Positions 1-10,621 of a DNA stretch of 64,000 nt are shown here, in pieces; the first letter of the stretch is position 1, and every line of letters begins with the position of its first letter. Both the position numbers and the translations under genes were made by a program. The DNA is from Lithodes maja (Eukaryota > Arthropoda > Malacostraca > Decapoda > Lithodidae). The DNA lies in the NCBI GenBank assembly GCA_037953745.1, contig JBAKBP010006560.1, positions 45,065-109,064 on the forward strand, written 5' to 3'. The notes beneath the pieces were generated by a model, which made no database searches, was not told the DNA's origin, and worked only from the letters and a program-made list of their open reading frames with translations.

Positions 1-516
1 GCAGCTAGGTGTGCTTTTGAGGTACGTCAGAGCCTTCACGAACACCAACCAGTTAATATCTAATTTTCCGCCCTCAGTTGATCGTGCTTTTGTGCCTGTA
101 ATCACAATACACATACAGCAATACACTCAGCTACACCATCACGACGCTCTCATCGACATCATGACTGACTGATAAGCATATTATTCATGTCCATTCCCAT
201 GTAATCATTTATTCTTTCTTTAACTTGACTTGAGTCTTGGGACCGAAGTCTCGTTCCCCATTGTCCACCACCATATTGGGTAAAACGTTCTCCCTTGCCT
301 CATTGCCACGTGGAACTATTGGTGAGTTAATTCCTGGCTAATATTAACCCTTATAACCTTACCCTATATATACATTTGTTATGCGAGACCTTTGGATATA
401 AATTCGCTTGTTTCAGATTGAATTCAATTTAGATATAGAGTAGTTTTCATTTAGATTAATTTGATTTGATTCATTATAGCTTAGTAATATTTAACTTCCA
501 TTGATAGTTTACCACA
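1..516. other. Unassigned AT-rich intergenic sequence
   Basis: No open reading frame of note, no terminal repeats and no similarity to other parts of the window that I can see. Base composition is ordinary for the flanking non-coding DNA. Confidence 0.5.
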
Positions 517-843
517 CACTATTTGTCTACAGTGGTGTTCGGCTATACACTTCGGCCGGGTAACACTAGACATAAAAATAATATATAGGCTAGGCTAGGC
601 TAGGCTACCCTAGGCTATAAAACAATGAAATTAAATGCAATAAATAAATAAAAAAATAAATTAAATTAAATAGGCCTAGCCAATAACGATACCGGTTTGG
701 CCAACAAATAAAGTTTAGGCCTAGCCTAAAAAATAAATAAAAAAAATAATAGCCTAGTCCTAGGCTAATAAAAAAAAATATATATATAGGCCTAGGCCTA
801 GCAAAGAGAAGCCGCTTATCGCCTGTCCTTTTTTTAATGTTAC
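517..843. repeat. Duplicated block A, copy 1 (TAGGC-rich)
   Basis: Starts at a stretch reading actatttgtctacagtgg and runs through a TAGGC/GGCCTAG-rich segment (about 585-810) up to a TTAA at 844-847. Almost the same sequence recurs in the same orientation at 19446-19762. The pentamer TAGGC is a variant of arthropod TTAGG, but the run is short and irregular, so I call it a simple repeat rather than telomere DNA. Confidence 0.8.
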
Positions 844-847
844 TTAA

Positions 848-1487
848 CCCGGTAAGCGCTAAATAGACCTAGGGGCTAGGGTAGTTATTTGTGCATTTCT
901 AGCCTTGGATTCTGACAGAATTAGTTATATTTACAATATAGACCATTATTTGTTTTCGGTATGCTTTTATTTTACATATATGATGTATATATGAACCTTC
1001 AAGAGTGCTAAAATAAGTGGGAAAAGCATTTGGGTGGTGAAAAACGAAGATATTGGCCACCCGGTCGTAATGTCAGGCGAGAGAGAGCTACAGGCAACCC
1101 TCCTCTCTCGCTGTCTGTGAGGTAACTGAGACGAGCGGGGTGGTGTGGGCTGGTGTCTGGGTGTTACATATCGATCTTTTCTGCAACCCACTTGTGCTAC
1201 ATTATCGCGGGAGAGAAAAATAACCGATAAATGATGATAATAAGAGGGAAAATAGGTGATAATTGAGGAGGGGAGGGAGGGGGGAATAAGGTGGGGAAGG
1301 AGGGGAGGGGGGTGGGTGAGATTTACATGGATGAGTACTGGAGGGGAATTATCTCACCTAGAGACAAATTCCTTTGTTTTGATAGGCCCTTTTTTTTTTT
1401 GGAAAGCTTTTTTTATGGTCTTGCTTCCGTGAGGCCTATCGCGTTCCCTATAGGAAGCCTTCCGTGAGGCCTATCGCGCTTGCCGGG
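848..1487. mobile_element. TTAA-flanked MITE, piggyBac type, 640 bp
   Basis: Bounded by TTAA at 844-847 and 1488-1491. The ends read CCCGGTAAGCGC on the left and CCCGGCAAGCGC on the reverse complement of the right, an inverted repeat with one mismatch. Parts of the interior (for example the GGGAAAATAGGTGATAA stretch near 1237) resemble the MITE at 19767-20384, so the two look like diverged relatives. No transposase is encoded. TTAA duplication and CCC termini are typical of piggyBac-mobilised elements; assignment to that superfamily is inference. Confidence 0.7.
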
Positions 1488-1723
1488 TTAACGGGCTCTA
1501 TAAGTTTACATATAATTTAATGGCCACCAGTGAACATATAGACTTCGCTGGTTAGTGAAGCATATTGATGAATGAAAAGACAGGTGAATGTTCTGGATAG
1601 GTGTTCGGGGCTAAGGGAGACATGTTTTACAGTCTCCTGTTAATTCACAGGCTTTTATAATAAGTAATATATTTTAATTGCCACCAGTGAATATAGATAC
1701 ACTTAACTAGTTATTGGAGCATG

Positions 1724-2403
1724 TGGAAAAATGTTATTTTAATACCACGAATTTTCAGAGTGTTTTTTATAAACAAAATTGGTCATTTATATCAATATAT
1801 AGTGTTTGTAATTAATTAGAAATCTCGGGAAAACCTATTTTCCCCATTAGGCCTATCGATCGATGTTGAGACACGCTCGCTCCCCGATAGTGATTTGAAA
1901 AGACATTAGCCTAACCTAACAACCTTGCCTAACCTAACCTAGTATTATGGGTGGGGGCTGCCGCCCCCACACCCCCGCTGGTTGAGTACTAATCCCTTAA
2001 TAAAAAAAATAAAAAAATTGGGCTGTTGATTATACGAAGGTGAAAAAAAGTCTATGAAGTCTATGGTGTTTATTCTGCAATCTTCAGCTTGATTGTACAT
2101 TGATAACGGGAAAGTACGTACCGTATTGACAACCTTGTTACGGAAATTAAATTTTAGTACCATACTTTTATATTAGGCTTTTACGAGGGTTTAACACATT
2201 TCCATATGATTTTTAGAGCTATCGATGACTGAAAGTACCGTATTGACAACCTTGTTACGAACAATAAATTTTAGTACCATACTTTTTTATTAGGTTTTGC
2301 CGAGGGTTAAAACAAATTTTCTGTTGATCTTTAGAGCATATAGATTCAATATTTATCTTCAAATATATCAAAAAAAATAGTGGTATTAAAATAACATTGA
2401 ACC
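1724..2403. mobile_element. 680-bp non-autonomous insertion with 19-bp inverted repeats
   Basis: The direct repeat GAGCATG occurs at 1717-1723 and 2404-2410. Just inside it are perfect inverted repeats of 19 bp (1731-1749 and 2380-2398, AATGTTATTTTAATACCAC and its reverse complement). The duplicate locus has only one GAGCATG (20399-20405) and no insert, so it serves as an empty site. The 7-8 bp duplication would fit a hAT-type element, but no transposase is present and the family is not recognised. Confidence 0.72.
2113..2346. repeat. Two-copy 117-bp tandem repeat
   Basis: The phrase accgtattgacaaccttgtt occurs at about 2120 and 2237, a period of 117 bp. Two diverged units lie inside the 680-bp insertion. 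Non-coding. Confidence 0.7.
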
Positions 2404-3720
2404 GAGCATGTTGATAAAAGACAGGTGCTAGGATGGTAAAGATATGGCACAACAGGTGGAGGTGATGGCGACGGCCATAGTTAGCCTATGCAGAATACAC
2501 CCTCTCGCCTTTTATGTAAATTCACAAGTTCTCAGAATAGTTACATACATTAATGGCCACCAGTGAATACACTTATCTAGTTAATGGAGCATGTTGATTA
2601 ATGACAGGTGATCAAGATGGACTGATAAATGTGGAGGTACATACAGGTGGAGGTGATGGACGGCTGGGCTGACGTTGGAGGAGTGAGGCCCTTTATAGGG
2701 AAGGTTCTTCGAACCTCGCCTTGGTAAACAAATTAACCTTAGACATGCGCAATAATTCTTGATCCAGATTACATTAATTAACATGTCAAATAGTACTTTA
2801 TACCTATTCAAAAACTAATTACCTAATAGAAATTGGGATAGTTACAGTAATCAAATTATATTAAATTACAATAAGACTTCAGGTGATCAAACCATTATTT
2901 AAGCCAGCACACCGTAAATCGAAAGTCAGGATAGCAGTTTTCCGAAAAAAATAGACAGTATAAATTAACCATGTAAAGAAAGCGCACATACGTTAAAATA
3001 GGCCTTCAGAGGCTATTATTATTTAGGATTATTAAGCCAGCACACCGTAAGTAAAGAATAGTCAGAAATAGTCTCCTTTAAAGATTAAAAATCCCCGACT
3101 AGGCCTATAAAATTAAATGACTATAAAAATCGCACACATACGTTAAAATCGGATATTATTTTAGATTATTAAATCAACATAGTTAAACATTGAAAGTTAA
3201 TATAAAATAGGACTTCAGAGTGTCAAGACTTACGATTGTATAGTGGATATTGGTATATTTCTATAAATTTACCCAGGCACATTCCCTTTGTTTTCTTAAG
3301 ACAGTACAGCGAGTTTCATTATTAGCCTAGGCCCTAAGGAGAAGCCTCGTATCGTCTGGCCTTTGTTTATGTTAATTCACAAGCTGTATGACAGCCTAAA
3401 TCTATGTTAAATGACAACCAGTGAATATAGATCGACTTAACTGGGTTAATTGAGCACGTTGATGAATGACAGGTGCTGGGGATGGTGAAGATATAGCGCG
3501 CTAAATATGGCACAGGAACACCAGGTGAAACTGATGTCCCTAGAGTATAAAATAATTAAATAAACTAATCAAAATCGCGGACACATACGAGAAGACTTCA
3601 CGGGCTATTATGATCCTGGATTAAGCAAGCACACCGTAAATACAGAATACCGATAATAAAAAGATAAGAAGTCCCTCGAGTATAAAATCATAAAATGTAT
3701 CCTTATCGGGAACGAAAACA

Positions 3721-4040
3721 CTTAAGTCACCTCGTTATGGAGTCCACCTAGAAAAGAAGCCCCTTACCTGGCCCGTCCTCGTAGATGGGTTGGTGAGCTC
3801 CTGATTGGCTGATGGGCGATGACGTGGCGCTCTCTCATTGGTCGAGCTCCTCCCCACTCCCCGCCCAACAGGATACTCGATTTAGGGCGCGCTTGTTTAA
3901 ATCACCCCACCCCACCATCCCCTCCCCTTTTAACTGCGACCCCCGATAATCCCCCAACCCCTGACCCCCTCCCCGACAGGATACGCTCTCTTGTTCAGTC
4001 GCCCCCCCCCCCCCCCCCCACCCTACCCTACTCTTAAGCG
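3721..4040. other. C-rich non-coding stretch
   Basis: Holds long C runs (about 4002-4019) and CCCCTCCC-type sequence. The short reading frames here are low-complexity and not credible genes. Confidence 0.55.
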
Positions 4041-4044
4041 GCCA

Positions 4045-4690
4045 CCTAGACGATCAATATTATTGACGCAATATATTGACTCAATATTATTGCGCAATAT
4101 GTCTCCCCCCTACATGGCTCAATATTATTGCGCAATTGTCAGAACGGTCACCGGAAGGCAAGATGACTGACAGGGACATTGCGTGTATCGCAATGTCATT
4201 TTCATTTTCGCCAGTTCTTTTCTGAAGTTTGTTCTGAGGGAATTGAACATCTTCACATCTTCCCGCTTTGCTTCAGGGTATCTTTCATTAAACTTTGTTA
4301 ACTAAAACATCATAGGCTGTGTTTTTCTTTTGCCTGTCACTGTACTCTTCGCTTTTCACTTGCCACAGTGCAGGTAGGTCCCTATATACTGCTATACACT
4401 CCAGTAAAAAACGTCTGTCACTTTGTGTGGAAGACATGTTATTATGATGACAGTTGTGATAGACGGAAGGCGGGAATGGCGTGTGTTGACAGCTCACAGC
4501 TGATCGACGGAACATTGACGAATATTGCACAATATCATCTTCACACTACTCAATATATTCGCATAGCGCAATAAAATATTAAACTCTTTTTGATGTCTTC
4601 AATATATTGCGTTATTCTCCAATAATTCCCCTACACTGCCAATATAATTGCGCAATACGAAATATTGCGCAATAATATTGATCGTGTAGG
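4045..4690. mobile_element. 646-bp TIR element built of TTGCGCAATA repeats
   Basis: Left end CCTAGACGATCAATATTATTG (4045-4065) and the reverse complement of the right end (4670-4690) match over 21 bp with one mismatch. Both subterminal regions carry repeated CAATATTATTGCGCAATA-like motifs. The interior holds a broken MADF-domain gene on the minus strand. PIF/Harbinger-related transposons often encode a MADF or Myb-like DNA-binding protein beside the transposase, so this is probably an internally deleted derivative of such an element. I could not identify a clear target duplication. Confidence 0.72.
4185..4437 (-). pseudogene. MADF-domain DNA-binding protein remnant
   Basis: Reading from an ATG at 4437, the protein begins MSSTQSDRRFLLECIAVYRD and continues LPALWQVKSEEYSDR. 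This fits the MADF (Adf-1 Myb/SANT-like) pattern: aliphatic helix, LPALW core, then a second helix. The frame hits a stop at 4288-4290. Skipping the single base at 4293 restores NKFNERYP..REDVKMFNSLRTNFRKEL, the expected third helix and basic end of a MADF domain. The gene is therefore a one-base frameshift pseudogene and lacks any BESS or transposase part. In Harbinger-type elements such proteins are thought to bind element ends. The domain call is confident; the element-family call is inferred. Confidence 0.72.
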
Positions 4691-4699
4691 GTCGGCTTT

Positions 4700-5175
4700 A
4701 CCTTCCCCCAATCCCTCCTCCTCCTCCTCCTCCTCTTTCTCTCTCCCGTTGCCTTATATGGGCATTCTTTCGATGTTCCGTTCCTCCCCTTCCTTCCTTC
4801 CTTCCTCCTCCTCTCTCTCTCTCTCTCTCTCTCTCCCCCCCCCCCTAAGTACTCAGTCCCCCCCTGTCCCTTTAATACTCGCTTTTCTGGACCCCCTTCT
4901 CCCTCATGTTTAGCATATTATCATATCATCACCACCCCACCAATTAACTTACATATAGGCTACCTAATTAAGACTTTCTGTACCAGTGACGTCTGCTATA
5001 TTTTGGTCTAGCTATAATTAGACTATTATCTGCACCTTAGGAAATATCTGTGGTAGTTAAAAGGGTCGACTGAGATAGTTCGAAGCCTTATAATTGCTAC
5101 AGATCCTTCCTAAAATGACTAGTAGTCGCCACAATAAAATTTAAAAGACGTCGCCGGTACAGTACGGGTTATTGA
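4700..5175. repeat. Pyrimidine-rich simple repeats and spacer
   Basis: Contains TCC and CT tandem runs (about 4708-4740 and 4812-4835), then AT-rich sequence with an inverted copy of the R1 repeat family (about 5020-5110). No gene seen. Confidence 0.6.
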
Positions 5176-5179
5176 AAAC

Positions 5180-5416
5180 AATAATAATAATAATAATCTT
5201 CTGGTTACTTATATAGCGCCCGTATCTCCTCCTTCGAGGATTCACAAGCGCTTGGCTTTCTTTAGTTTACCAGAGACCATTACCCATCCCTCTTGCTCAT
5301 GGGGAGATGGTAACCGCCGGCTATATCCCAGAAAAACTTTTCAATCTGAGCGGGGATTGAACGCGAGACCTCGAGATGGGAATCAGGCACGCTGTCAACT
5401 GAGCCAGCCGGACGGC
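5180..5416 (-). mobile_element. tRNA-derived SINE
   Basis: On the minus strand the element starts GTCCGGCTGGCTCAGTTGAC, which contains an A-box-like TGGCTCAGTTGA. About 40 bases on comes GCGTTCAATCCC, a B-box-like sequence. These are RNA polymerase III promoter blocks in tRNA spacing. A unique body follows, then GCGCTATATAAGTAACCAG and a tail of (ATT)n. A functional tRNA is excluded because the cloverleaf is imperfect and continues into the body. No clear target duplication was found. Confidence 0.75.
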
Positions 5417-5419
5417 TAT

Positions 5420-6532
5420 CACATTAATTAATACATGTGGTACTCCATGGATTCGAACCTAGGATACTCACACCAAAATTCAGCGCACTAATCATTAAAC
5501 CCTTCTGTACTGTAACGGTGACGGCCCTTTCACATTAGTATGGACCCTATTACACGATTATATTCAGTTTAAAAAGGTCCGCTAGCAATTAACAGGCTTT
5601 GAACTATCGCATTTAACCCTTCTTACTACCACAGATCCTTCTTAAACTGCACAAAATCTTCTAAATATGGCTAGAGATTAATTGAGAAAGACGTCACTGG
5701 TACAGTCGCGCTAATAAGTGATGTCTCGGCACCAAGAATGTTTTGATCAATAATTGGTATCAACAATATCTAAGCTTCATTTCTTCATATGGAGTGAGAT
5801 ATACAAACATGTTCCTACACTTACCCACCCTTTTCAACATCTGACAGACATTAATACAGCACAGAGCAAGCCAAACGTAATGCCAGCTGAGACATGGCAA
5901 ATTAGCGCGATCGTACAGGAGTTAAGCTATCAACACAAGGTTATGTAAGATTAGCCTATACAGTATATGATTTCCATATAAGATTATTAGGCCATGAATT
6001 AGCGAAATATTTAATTTCAGTAATGGTTAGATACTTGTATGCAGCTTAGGAAGGTTGTATGGGCGTCTAAGGAAGATCTGTGGTACTAAAAAGGGTTAAG
6101 TGAGATAGTTCGAAGCCTTTTCATTGCTGGAGGCCCTTTGTAAACTGAATAAAATAGTTTAATCTAGCTATGTTTAGACGATTTTATGAGGTTTAAAAGG
6201 GGTCTCTAGCAATGAACAGGCTTCCAACTATCCCACTTAACCCAAATTTACTACTACAGATCCTTCTTAATTAAGCTGCATAAAATCATCTAACTATAAT
6301 TGTATGGTGGCTACTATTAGACGATTGTATTCAGTTTACAAAGGACCTCCAGCAATTAACAGGCTTCGAACTATCCCACTGAACCCTTTTTACTACTACC
6401 ACAGATCCTTCTTAAACTTCACAAAATCGTCTAAATATAGCTAGATTAGACGATTTTATTCAGCTTAAAAAGGAGGGCATGAACAGACTTCGAACTATCT
6501 CACTTAACCCTTTCTACTACCACAGATCTTTC
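5420..6532. repeat. R1 repeat family, direct and inverted units
   Basis: Units of roughly 150 bp share agcaattaacaggcttcgaa, actatctcacttaaccc, ctactaccacagatccttctt and aaactgcacaaaatcgtcta. Forward units lie around 5545-5690 and 6170-6532. An inverted unit lies at about 6060-6180. The intact stretch acagatccttcttaaactgc at 5630-5649 is an uninterrupted version of the site into which the first piggyBac inserted. Confidence 0.75.
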
Positions 6533-6954
6533 TTAACCCTCCAGCCCCGGGGGCTATAGCTTACGACTGTACTGCTGTACCGGGGGTTTTGAGGATTTTT
6601 TACCTATGTTAACTACTCTGTAAATGAATGAATATTGCATGTAATGTTGTGAATAAAAAAAAATAATGTTCCACAAACCTTCCTCTGTCGAATGGCGTTG
6701 AGTAGAGGTCTCTAGCCCCTCTGGTTGCATAATGGTGAGCGCGGGAAGACGAGTGCTTTTTTATGCGGGAATTTCCTCACGCGTCCGAAAGCGTCGGCCC
6801 GCCCTGGCTACGACGCACCTAGCCGCTCGCCGCGCCAAAGTATTTATCTCCCTTAGACGATTTTAGTGTTTGATATTGAGAATGTGATGTTTATTTGATA
6901 TTTTCTAGTTATTTTGAGGCCAATTATATAAAATATGTTTATTAGGGTATCAAT

Positions 6955-7462
6955 TTCACTGATATTGGTAATTTTCACTCGATACCGTACATTTTATTAG
7001 TAATTGAGGTATGTTATTGTTGTATTAGGCACTGATTATTCGTTATCACAGGTGTTTATTATACTTTGGCCATCAAATATTAGGTCTTGTGTCACTTTCA
7101 CTTTGACAAATATGCTTTAGAGAGTGTCACTGTCACTGATAATGCTCATTTTCACTCGATACCGTACATTTTATTAGTAATTGAGGTAGGTTATTGTTGT
7201 ATTAGGCACTGATTATTCGTTATCACAGGTGTTTATTATACTTTGGCCATCAAATCTTAGGTCTTGTGTCACTTTCACTTTGACAAATATGCTTTAGAGA
7301 GTGTCACTGTCACTGATAATGCTCATTTTCACTCGATACCGTACATTTTATTAGTAATTGAGGTAGGTTATTGTTGTATTAGGCACTGATTATTCATTAT
7401 CACAGGTGTTTATTATACTTTGGCCATCAAATCTTAGGTCTTGTGTCACTTTCACTTAGTTA
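6955..7462. repeat. 177-bp tandem repeat, about three copies
   Basis: The phrase actcgataccgtacatt occurs at 6977, 7154 and 7331, an exact period of 177 bp. Units also share ttgaggtaggttattgttg and the cacaggtgtttattatac stretch. The array sits between the transposase stop and the left end of the element, so it is non-coding and subterminal. The same array is in the other copy. Confidence 0.92.
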
Positions 7463-7700
7463 TATGATTTGTAAACGTTTTATATACAATTTATTGTGTC
7501 TTTTTTCACTGATTGATATATTTCTATAGGTTCTAATCATATGAATGTCACTTGGTATATACATATGTGTCACTTTCACATATTATTATGGTGGAATTGT
7601 ATTTGTATCAATTTTCTCATAATACTTGACTTTTTTATTATAATACATTGGTTTTCTTCCACTTTTTGCCTATATATAATTATAGTGTACATATTGTCAT

Positions 7701-7706
7701 TTTATT
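7701..7706 (-). promoter_or_regulatory. Candidate polyadenylation signal for transposase
   Basis: TTTATT on the plus strand reads AATAAA on the minus strand, about 20 bases past the transposase stop codon. Position and sequence suit a poly(A) signal with a very short 3' UTR. Not tested by any transcript. Confidence 0.5.
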
Positions 7707-7726
7707 TGGCAATTTCAGTATGATTA

Positions 7727-10621
7727 TTAGAACTCCTGCTTGGTGTGGTAAGCAGCGAAGCACCCTACAGCACAGAGTGCCACCTTGCACTCCACACACT
7801 CCGTGGTTGACTTTTTACCTGGGTGCGGCCTCACCCTGCTGTGGTAGCAGACATGGCACCGCTTCTGATTTGTTCTTCCTGCTGCATTCTGAGGAAAGAA
7901 ACCAAGCTGGTGCCTAAGCAGGTATGGAGCAGACTGCAAGCGGTCGATAACGGCGGGCCCAGGATGTGCCACTGCCCTCTGTGGCGTAGCATACTTCTCC
8001 AGGAGCCCCGTCAACACCTGCTTTTGGAACCTCCGCAGGCTATTGAACTTCAGGGGTGGGTTCTCATTCCGAAGCCTGTATATATTATAGGCATTCAGAA
8101 TTGACATGTCCACCATATGCAGAAAGAACTTTTCGTACCATCTGCACGAGGTACGCAGGCAGTCAATGAAGCCTATCTGCATGTCGGACTTGTCCACCAG
8201 CCTCATGTTGACGTTGTAGTCCAGGACAGTATCGGGCTTGGTCACCCTGGCCTGGGTGCGGCGATCCACCTTGCCAGTCTCCACCATTTCCCCCTTGTGG
8301 ATGGTGGTCAGGAGGTTGACCTTCCGCTGGTCGTGCCAGTGGATAGCCAGAATGGGCCCCGACTTCTTCCTGAAGACATCACCTTTTTTGGTCTTTGCAG
8401 GGAAAGTTGGCATGCCCTTCCTTTTCCCTCGTACTGTGCCTACAGTCCCCGTCTTGCGCTCATGCAGGTACTGTGAGAGAGTGGGGGACGTGTAATAGTT
8501 GTCCGTGTAGAGGACGTGATTCTTATGGAAGTAGCGGTCCATCATGGCTTGCACCACTGCTCCGCCAAAGCCAATGAGGGGGTCCACAAGCACGTCCCCT
8601 TCCTTCCCGCTGTAGACCAGGAAGTCCAGGACATAGCCAGTTTGGCAGTCGCACAGCACAAAGAATTTTATGCCAAAGCGATGTCTTTTTGAGGGGATGT
8701 ACTGCCGGAAGCCGAGTTTTCCCCGGAACAGCACAAGAGACTCGTCAATGACGACCTTGCGGAAGGGCTTGAAGTAGGAGGTGAAGCGGTCTCGCATCAT
8801 CTCATACAACGTCCTAATCTTCCACAGCTTGTCTGGGCGGTGGACGTCGGTGTTGGTGACAAGATGGAGCGCTGCGAGGATATCAAGGTACCGGTCGCGA
8901 GCCATATATTTCCCGAAGGCAGGGGTTGAAATCAGATCATTGGTGATCCAATAGTCAGGCAACCTATGCTTCCTGACATGAGGCATTAGCATGGTGAGTG
9001 CCAGGAACACCATGAATTCTTTATGAGTCACTGGGGTCCACTTCCTCATATGGCCCTTGGTCACCTTGCCCAAAAAGTGTACCTGGAATTGGTGCTGCTT
9101 GTTTGTCTCTTTGACAACATAGCCTACCACCTCCTCATCAAAGAATGCCTTAAATAGTTCGTGTGGTGGAGCATTGGGGCCTGCAGGAAAATTGGGGGTA
9201 ATGCCTGAACCCTCCAGTGCCTCATCAAAAGCTGGCACATCAGGGTTGTATACATCCCCATCAACTATGTCTTGCCACTGAAAAACGTAGAATGGGTCTT
9301 GTCTACGCTGACGAGGAGCTCCAACTGGTAGCCCAGTACGCCCACGGCCAACTCGGGAGGCGCGCGCCCTAGGGCGGCGGCGAGGGCGTCGGCCAGGGCG
9401 GCGGGCAGAAAGACGGGCAGCACGAAGCCGGGCCAAGCGGGTGGGTCGAGGGTCGTCGATGTCCATATAGTCATCGTCATCGTCAGAGTGGTCATCTTGC
9501 CCTGACGGTGGACCTATGTAATCATGGCCAGAGTCTTCAGAGCGGTGCCCTTCATCATCAGTGGCTCCCACATAATCTGGCGGGGAACCAGTGATGCGTG
9601 GGCGGCGTGCGGGTGGGCGAGGTGGGGAAGGAGTGACAGGTGAGGCTGTGTCCTCCCGAGGTCCCGGGCTCCTTGGCCTGCGACGAGTCACAGAAAGCAA
9701 TGATTCACTTTCACTAGGCCCAGGTATTGGTGATGCGAGCTCAAATACTTCTGCAGGAAGACATGTTGAAGGCGGGAGAGGTGGGGAGGACCGTGGGGAA
9801 AGTTGCGGGGACGTATGGCTGGGGCCGGCCGGGGTGGACGCCGCCGCGGGAGCCTCGAACAAAACTCTCTTACTTTTCTTAGTTTTCTTCGTATATTTTC
9901 TACCTTTCCCCTTTTCGGCAAGAGTATGTCTCCTGTCGGGGGACCTAGGAGGCAAATAGGACGAAAGTGGGGGGTCCTCAACCCTTGGCAATGGTGGGGG
10001 TGGTGGGGAAGAATGCGGGGCATCCGGGTCATCTTGGGTGGCGTGGGTAGATAAGGGAGACAATGGCGGTCGAGAAGGGTCACCACGCTGACCCTCACTC
10101 ACAGCCTCATCCTCACCAAGTATTTTAGCTTGTTCCCTAGCTGCCGCGGCCGCCTTTTCAAGTATTTTTAACTTGTAGAAATGGAGCTTGAAAGGCGATT
10201 TACCTGGGGAAGGGCTTGGAGTCGTGTCACTTATGCGAAATTTGGTGAGTGACCTTGAACTCTCCCACTCACTCACTCTCGCAAGTTCACTTTCTTTAGG
10301 TAAACCAGCTTCCTCAACAACTGGTACATCACCTTCATCACTCTCATCACTCTCAAATTCTTTCGCAAATCCCCGGAATTGTTCTTTATCACTCTCATGG
10401 CCATAATCACTCGACTTATAATTACTCGAGTGGTCACTCACTTCTTCATCAATCTTATGCTTGGCATCAGCTTTCTCATAAAATCTCAAAGTCGTCTCAA
10501 TACCTCCGGGAGATAACACATTTAGGCGATGGCGTCGGGGTAAGGCACGACGCACTATCAAGGGCGTCGTAGGAAGCACGATGTCGGACACGGCGGAATC
10601 ACTATTTGGTGTACTGTCCAT
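7727..10621 (-). CDS. piggyBac transposase with long disordered N-terminus (964 aa)
   Basis: Cut-and-paste transposase expected to act in the nucleus at TTAA targets. Residues 1 to about 430 are acidic, serine- and proline-rich and look disordered, ending in an arginine-rich patch (RRPGRRPRRRPRARASRVGR) that may bind DNA or serve nuclear import. The DDE_Tnp_1_7 core follows from about 440 (DPFYVFQWQD). The three catalytic aspartates are visible: D626 in VIDESL, D707 in LYTDNYYTS and D810 in RLVDKSDM. The C-terminus is a cysteine-rich zinc-binding domain (KRCHVCYHSR to CVECKVALCAVGCFAAYH). It is much longer than the classical ~600-aa enzyme because of the N-terminal extension. The first ATG lies 193 bp inside the right end of the element. 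No frameshift or stop interrupts it, so it could be functional. Confidence 0.95.
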   Translation of the reverse strand: MDSTPNSDSAVSDIVLPTTPLIVRRALPRRHRLNVLSPGGIETTLRFYEKADAKHKIDEEVSDHSSNYKSSDYGHESDKEQFRGFAKEFESDESDEGDVPVVEEAGLPKESELARVSEWESSRSLTKFRISDTTPSPSPGKSPFKLHFYKLKILEKAAAAAREQAKILGEDEAVSEGQRGDPSRPPLSPLSTHATQDDPDAPHSSPPPPPLPRVEDPPLSSYLPPRSPDRRHTLAEKGKGRKYTKKTKKSKRVLFEAPAAASTPAGPSHTSPQLSPRSSPPLPPSTCLPAEVFELASPIPGPSESESLLSVTRRRPRSPGPREDTASPVTPSPPRPPARRPRITGSPPDYVGATDDEGHRSEDSGHDYIGPPSGQDDHSDDDDDYMDIDDPRPTRLARLRAARLSARRPGRRPRRRPRARASRVGRGRTGLPVGAPRQRRQDPFYVFQWQDIVDGDVYNPDVPAFDEALEGSGITPNFPAGPNAPPHELFKAFFDEEVVGYVVKETNKQHQFQVHFLGKVTKGHMRKWTPVTHKEFMVFLALTMLMPHVRKHRLPDYWITNDLISTPAFGKYMARDRYLDILAALHLVTNTDVHRPDKLWKIRTLYEMMRDRFTSYFKPFRKVVIDESLVLFRGKLGFRQYIPSKRHRFGIKFFVLCDCQTGYVLDFLVYSGKEGDVLVDPLIGFGGAVVQAMMDRYFHKNHVLYTDNYYTSPTLSQYLHERKTGTVGTVRGKRKGMPTFPAKTKKGDVFRKKSGPILAIHWHDQRKVNLLTTIHKGEMVETGKVDRRTQARVTKPDTVLDYNVNMRLVDKSDMQIGFIDCLRTSCRWYEKFFLHMVDMSILNAYNIYRLRNENPPLKFNSLRRFQKQVLTGLLEKYATPQRAVAHPGPAVIDRLQSAPYLLRHQLGFFPQNAAGRTNQKRCHVCYHSRVRPHPGKKSTTECVECKVALCAVGCFAAYHTKQEF

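Larger units (their letters stand above)
1492..3720. repeat. Old interspersed/tandem repeat cluster (ccaccagtgaat unit)
   Basis: A motif running from about ggccaccagtgaat through gttaatggagcatg to gacaggtg recurs at about 1519, 1680, 2553 and 3413, and again at about 20553. A second motif, agccagcacaccgtaa, recurs near 2893, 3036 and 3617. The segment 2404-3042 is duplicated at 20399-21034. No coding potential is visible. It is probably the decayed body of one or more non-coding repeats. Confidence 0.6.

Noticed and set aside
580..830. TAGGC/GGCCTAG run as a telomere
   Set aside because: Irregular, short and internal, and duplicated at 19.5 kb together with unique flanks.
5330..5416. Functional tRNA gene on the minus strand
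   Set aside because: A/B boxes are imperfect, and the sequence continues into a SINE body with an (ATT)n tail.
6955..7462. CRISPR array
   Set aside because: Three adjacent 177-bp tandem units without spacers, in a eukaryotic transposon.
9265..9495. Minus-strand and opposite-strand frames within the piggyBac N-terminal region as separate genes
   Set aside because: They overlap the 964-aa frame in other phases and reflect its GC-rich, biased codons; the same shadows recur at 23.8-24.9 kb.
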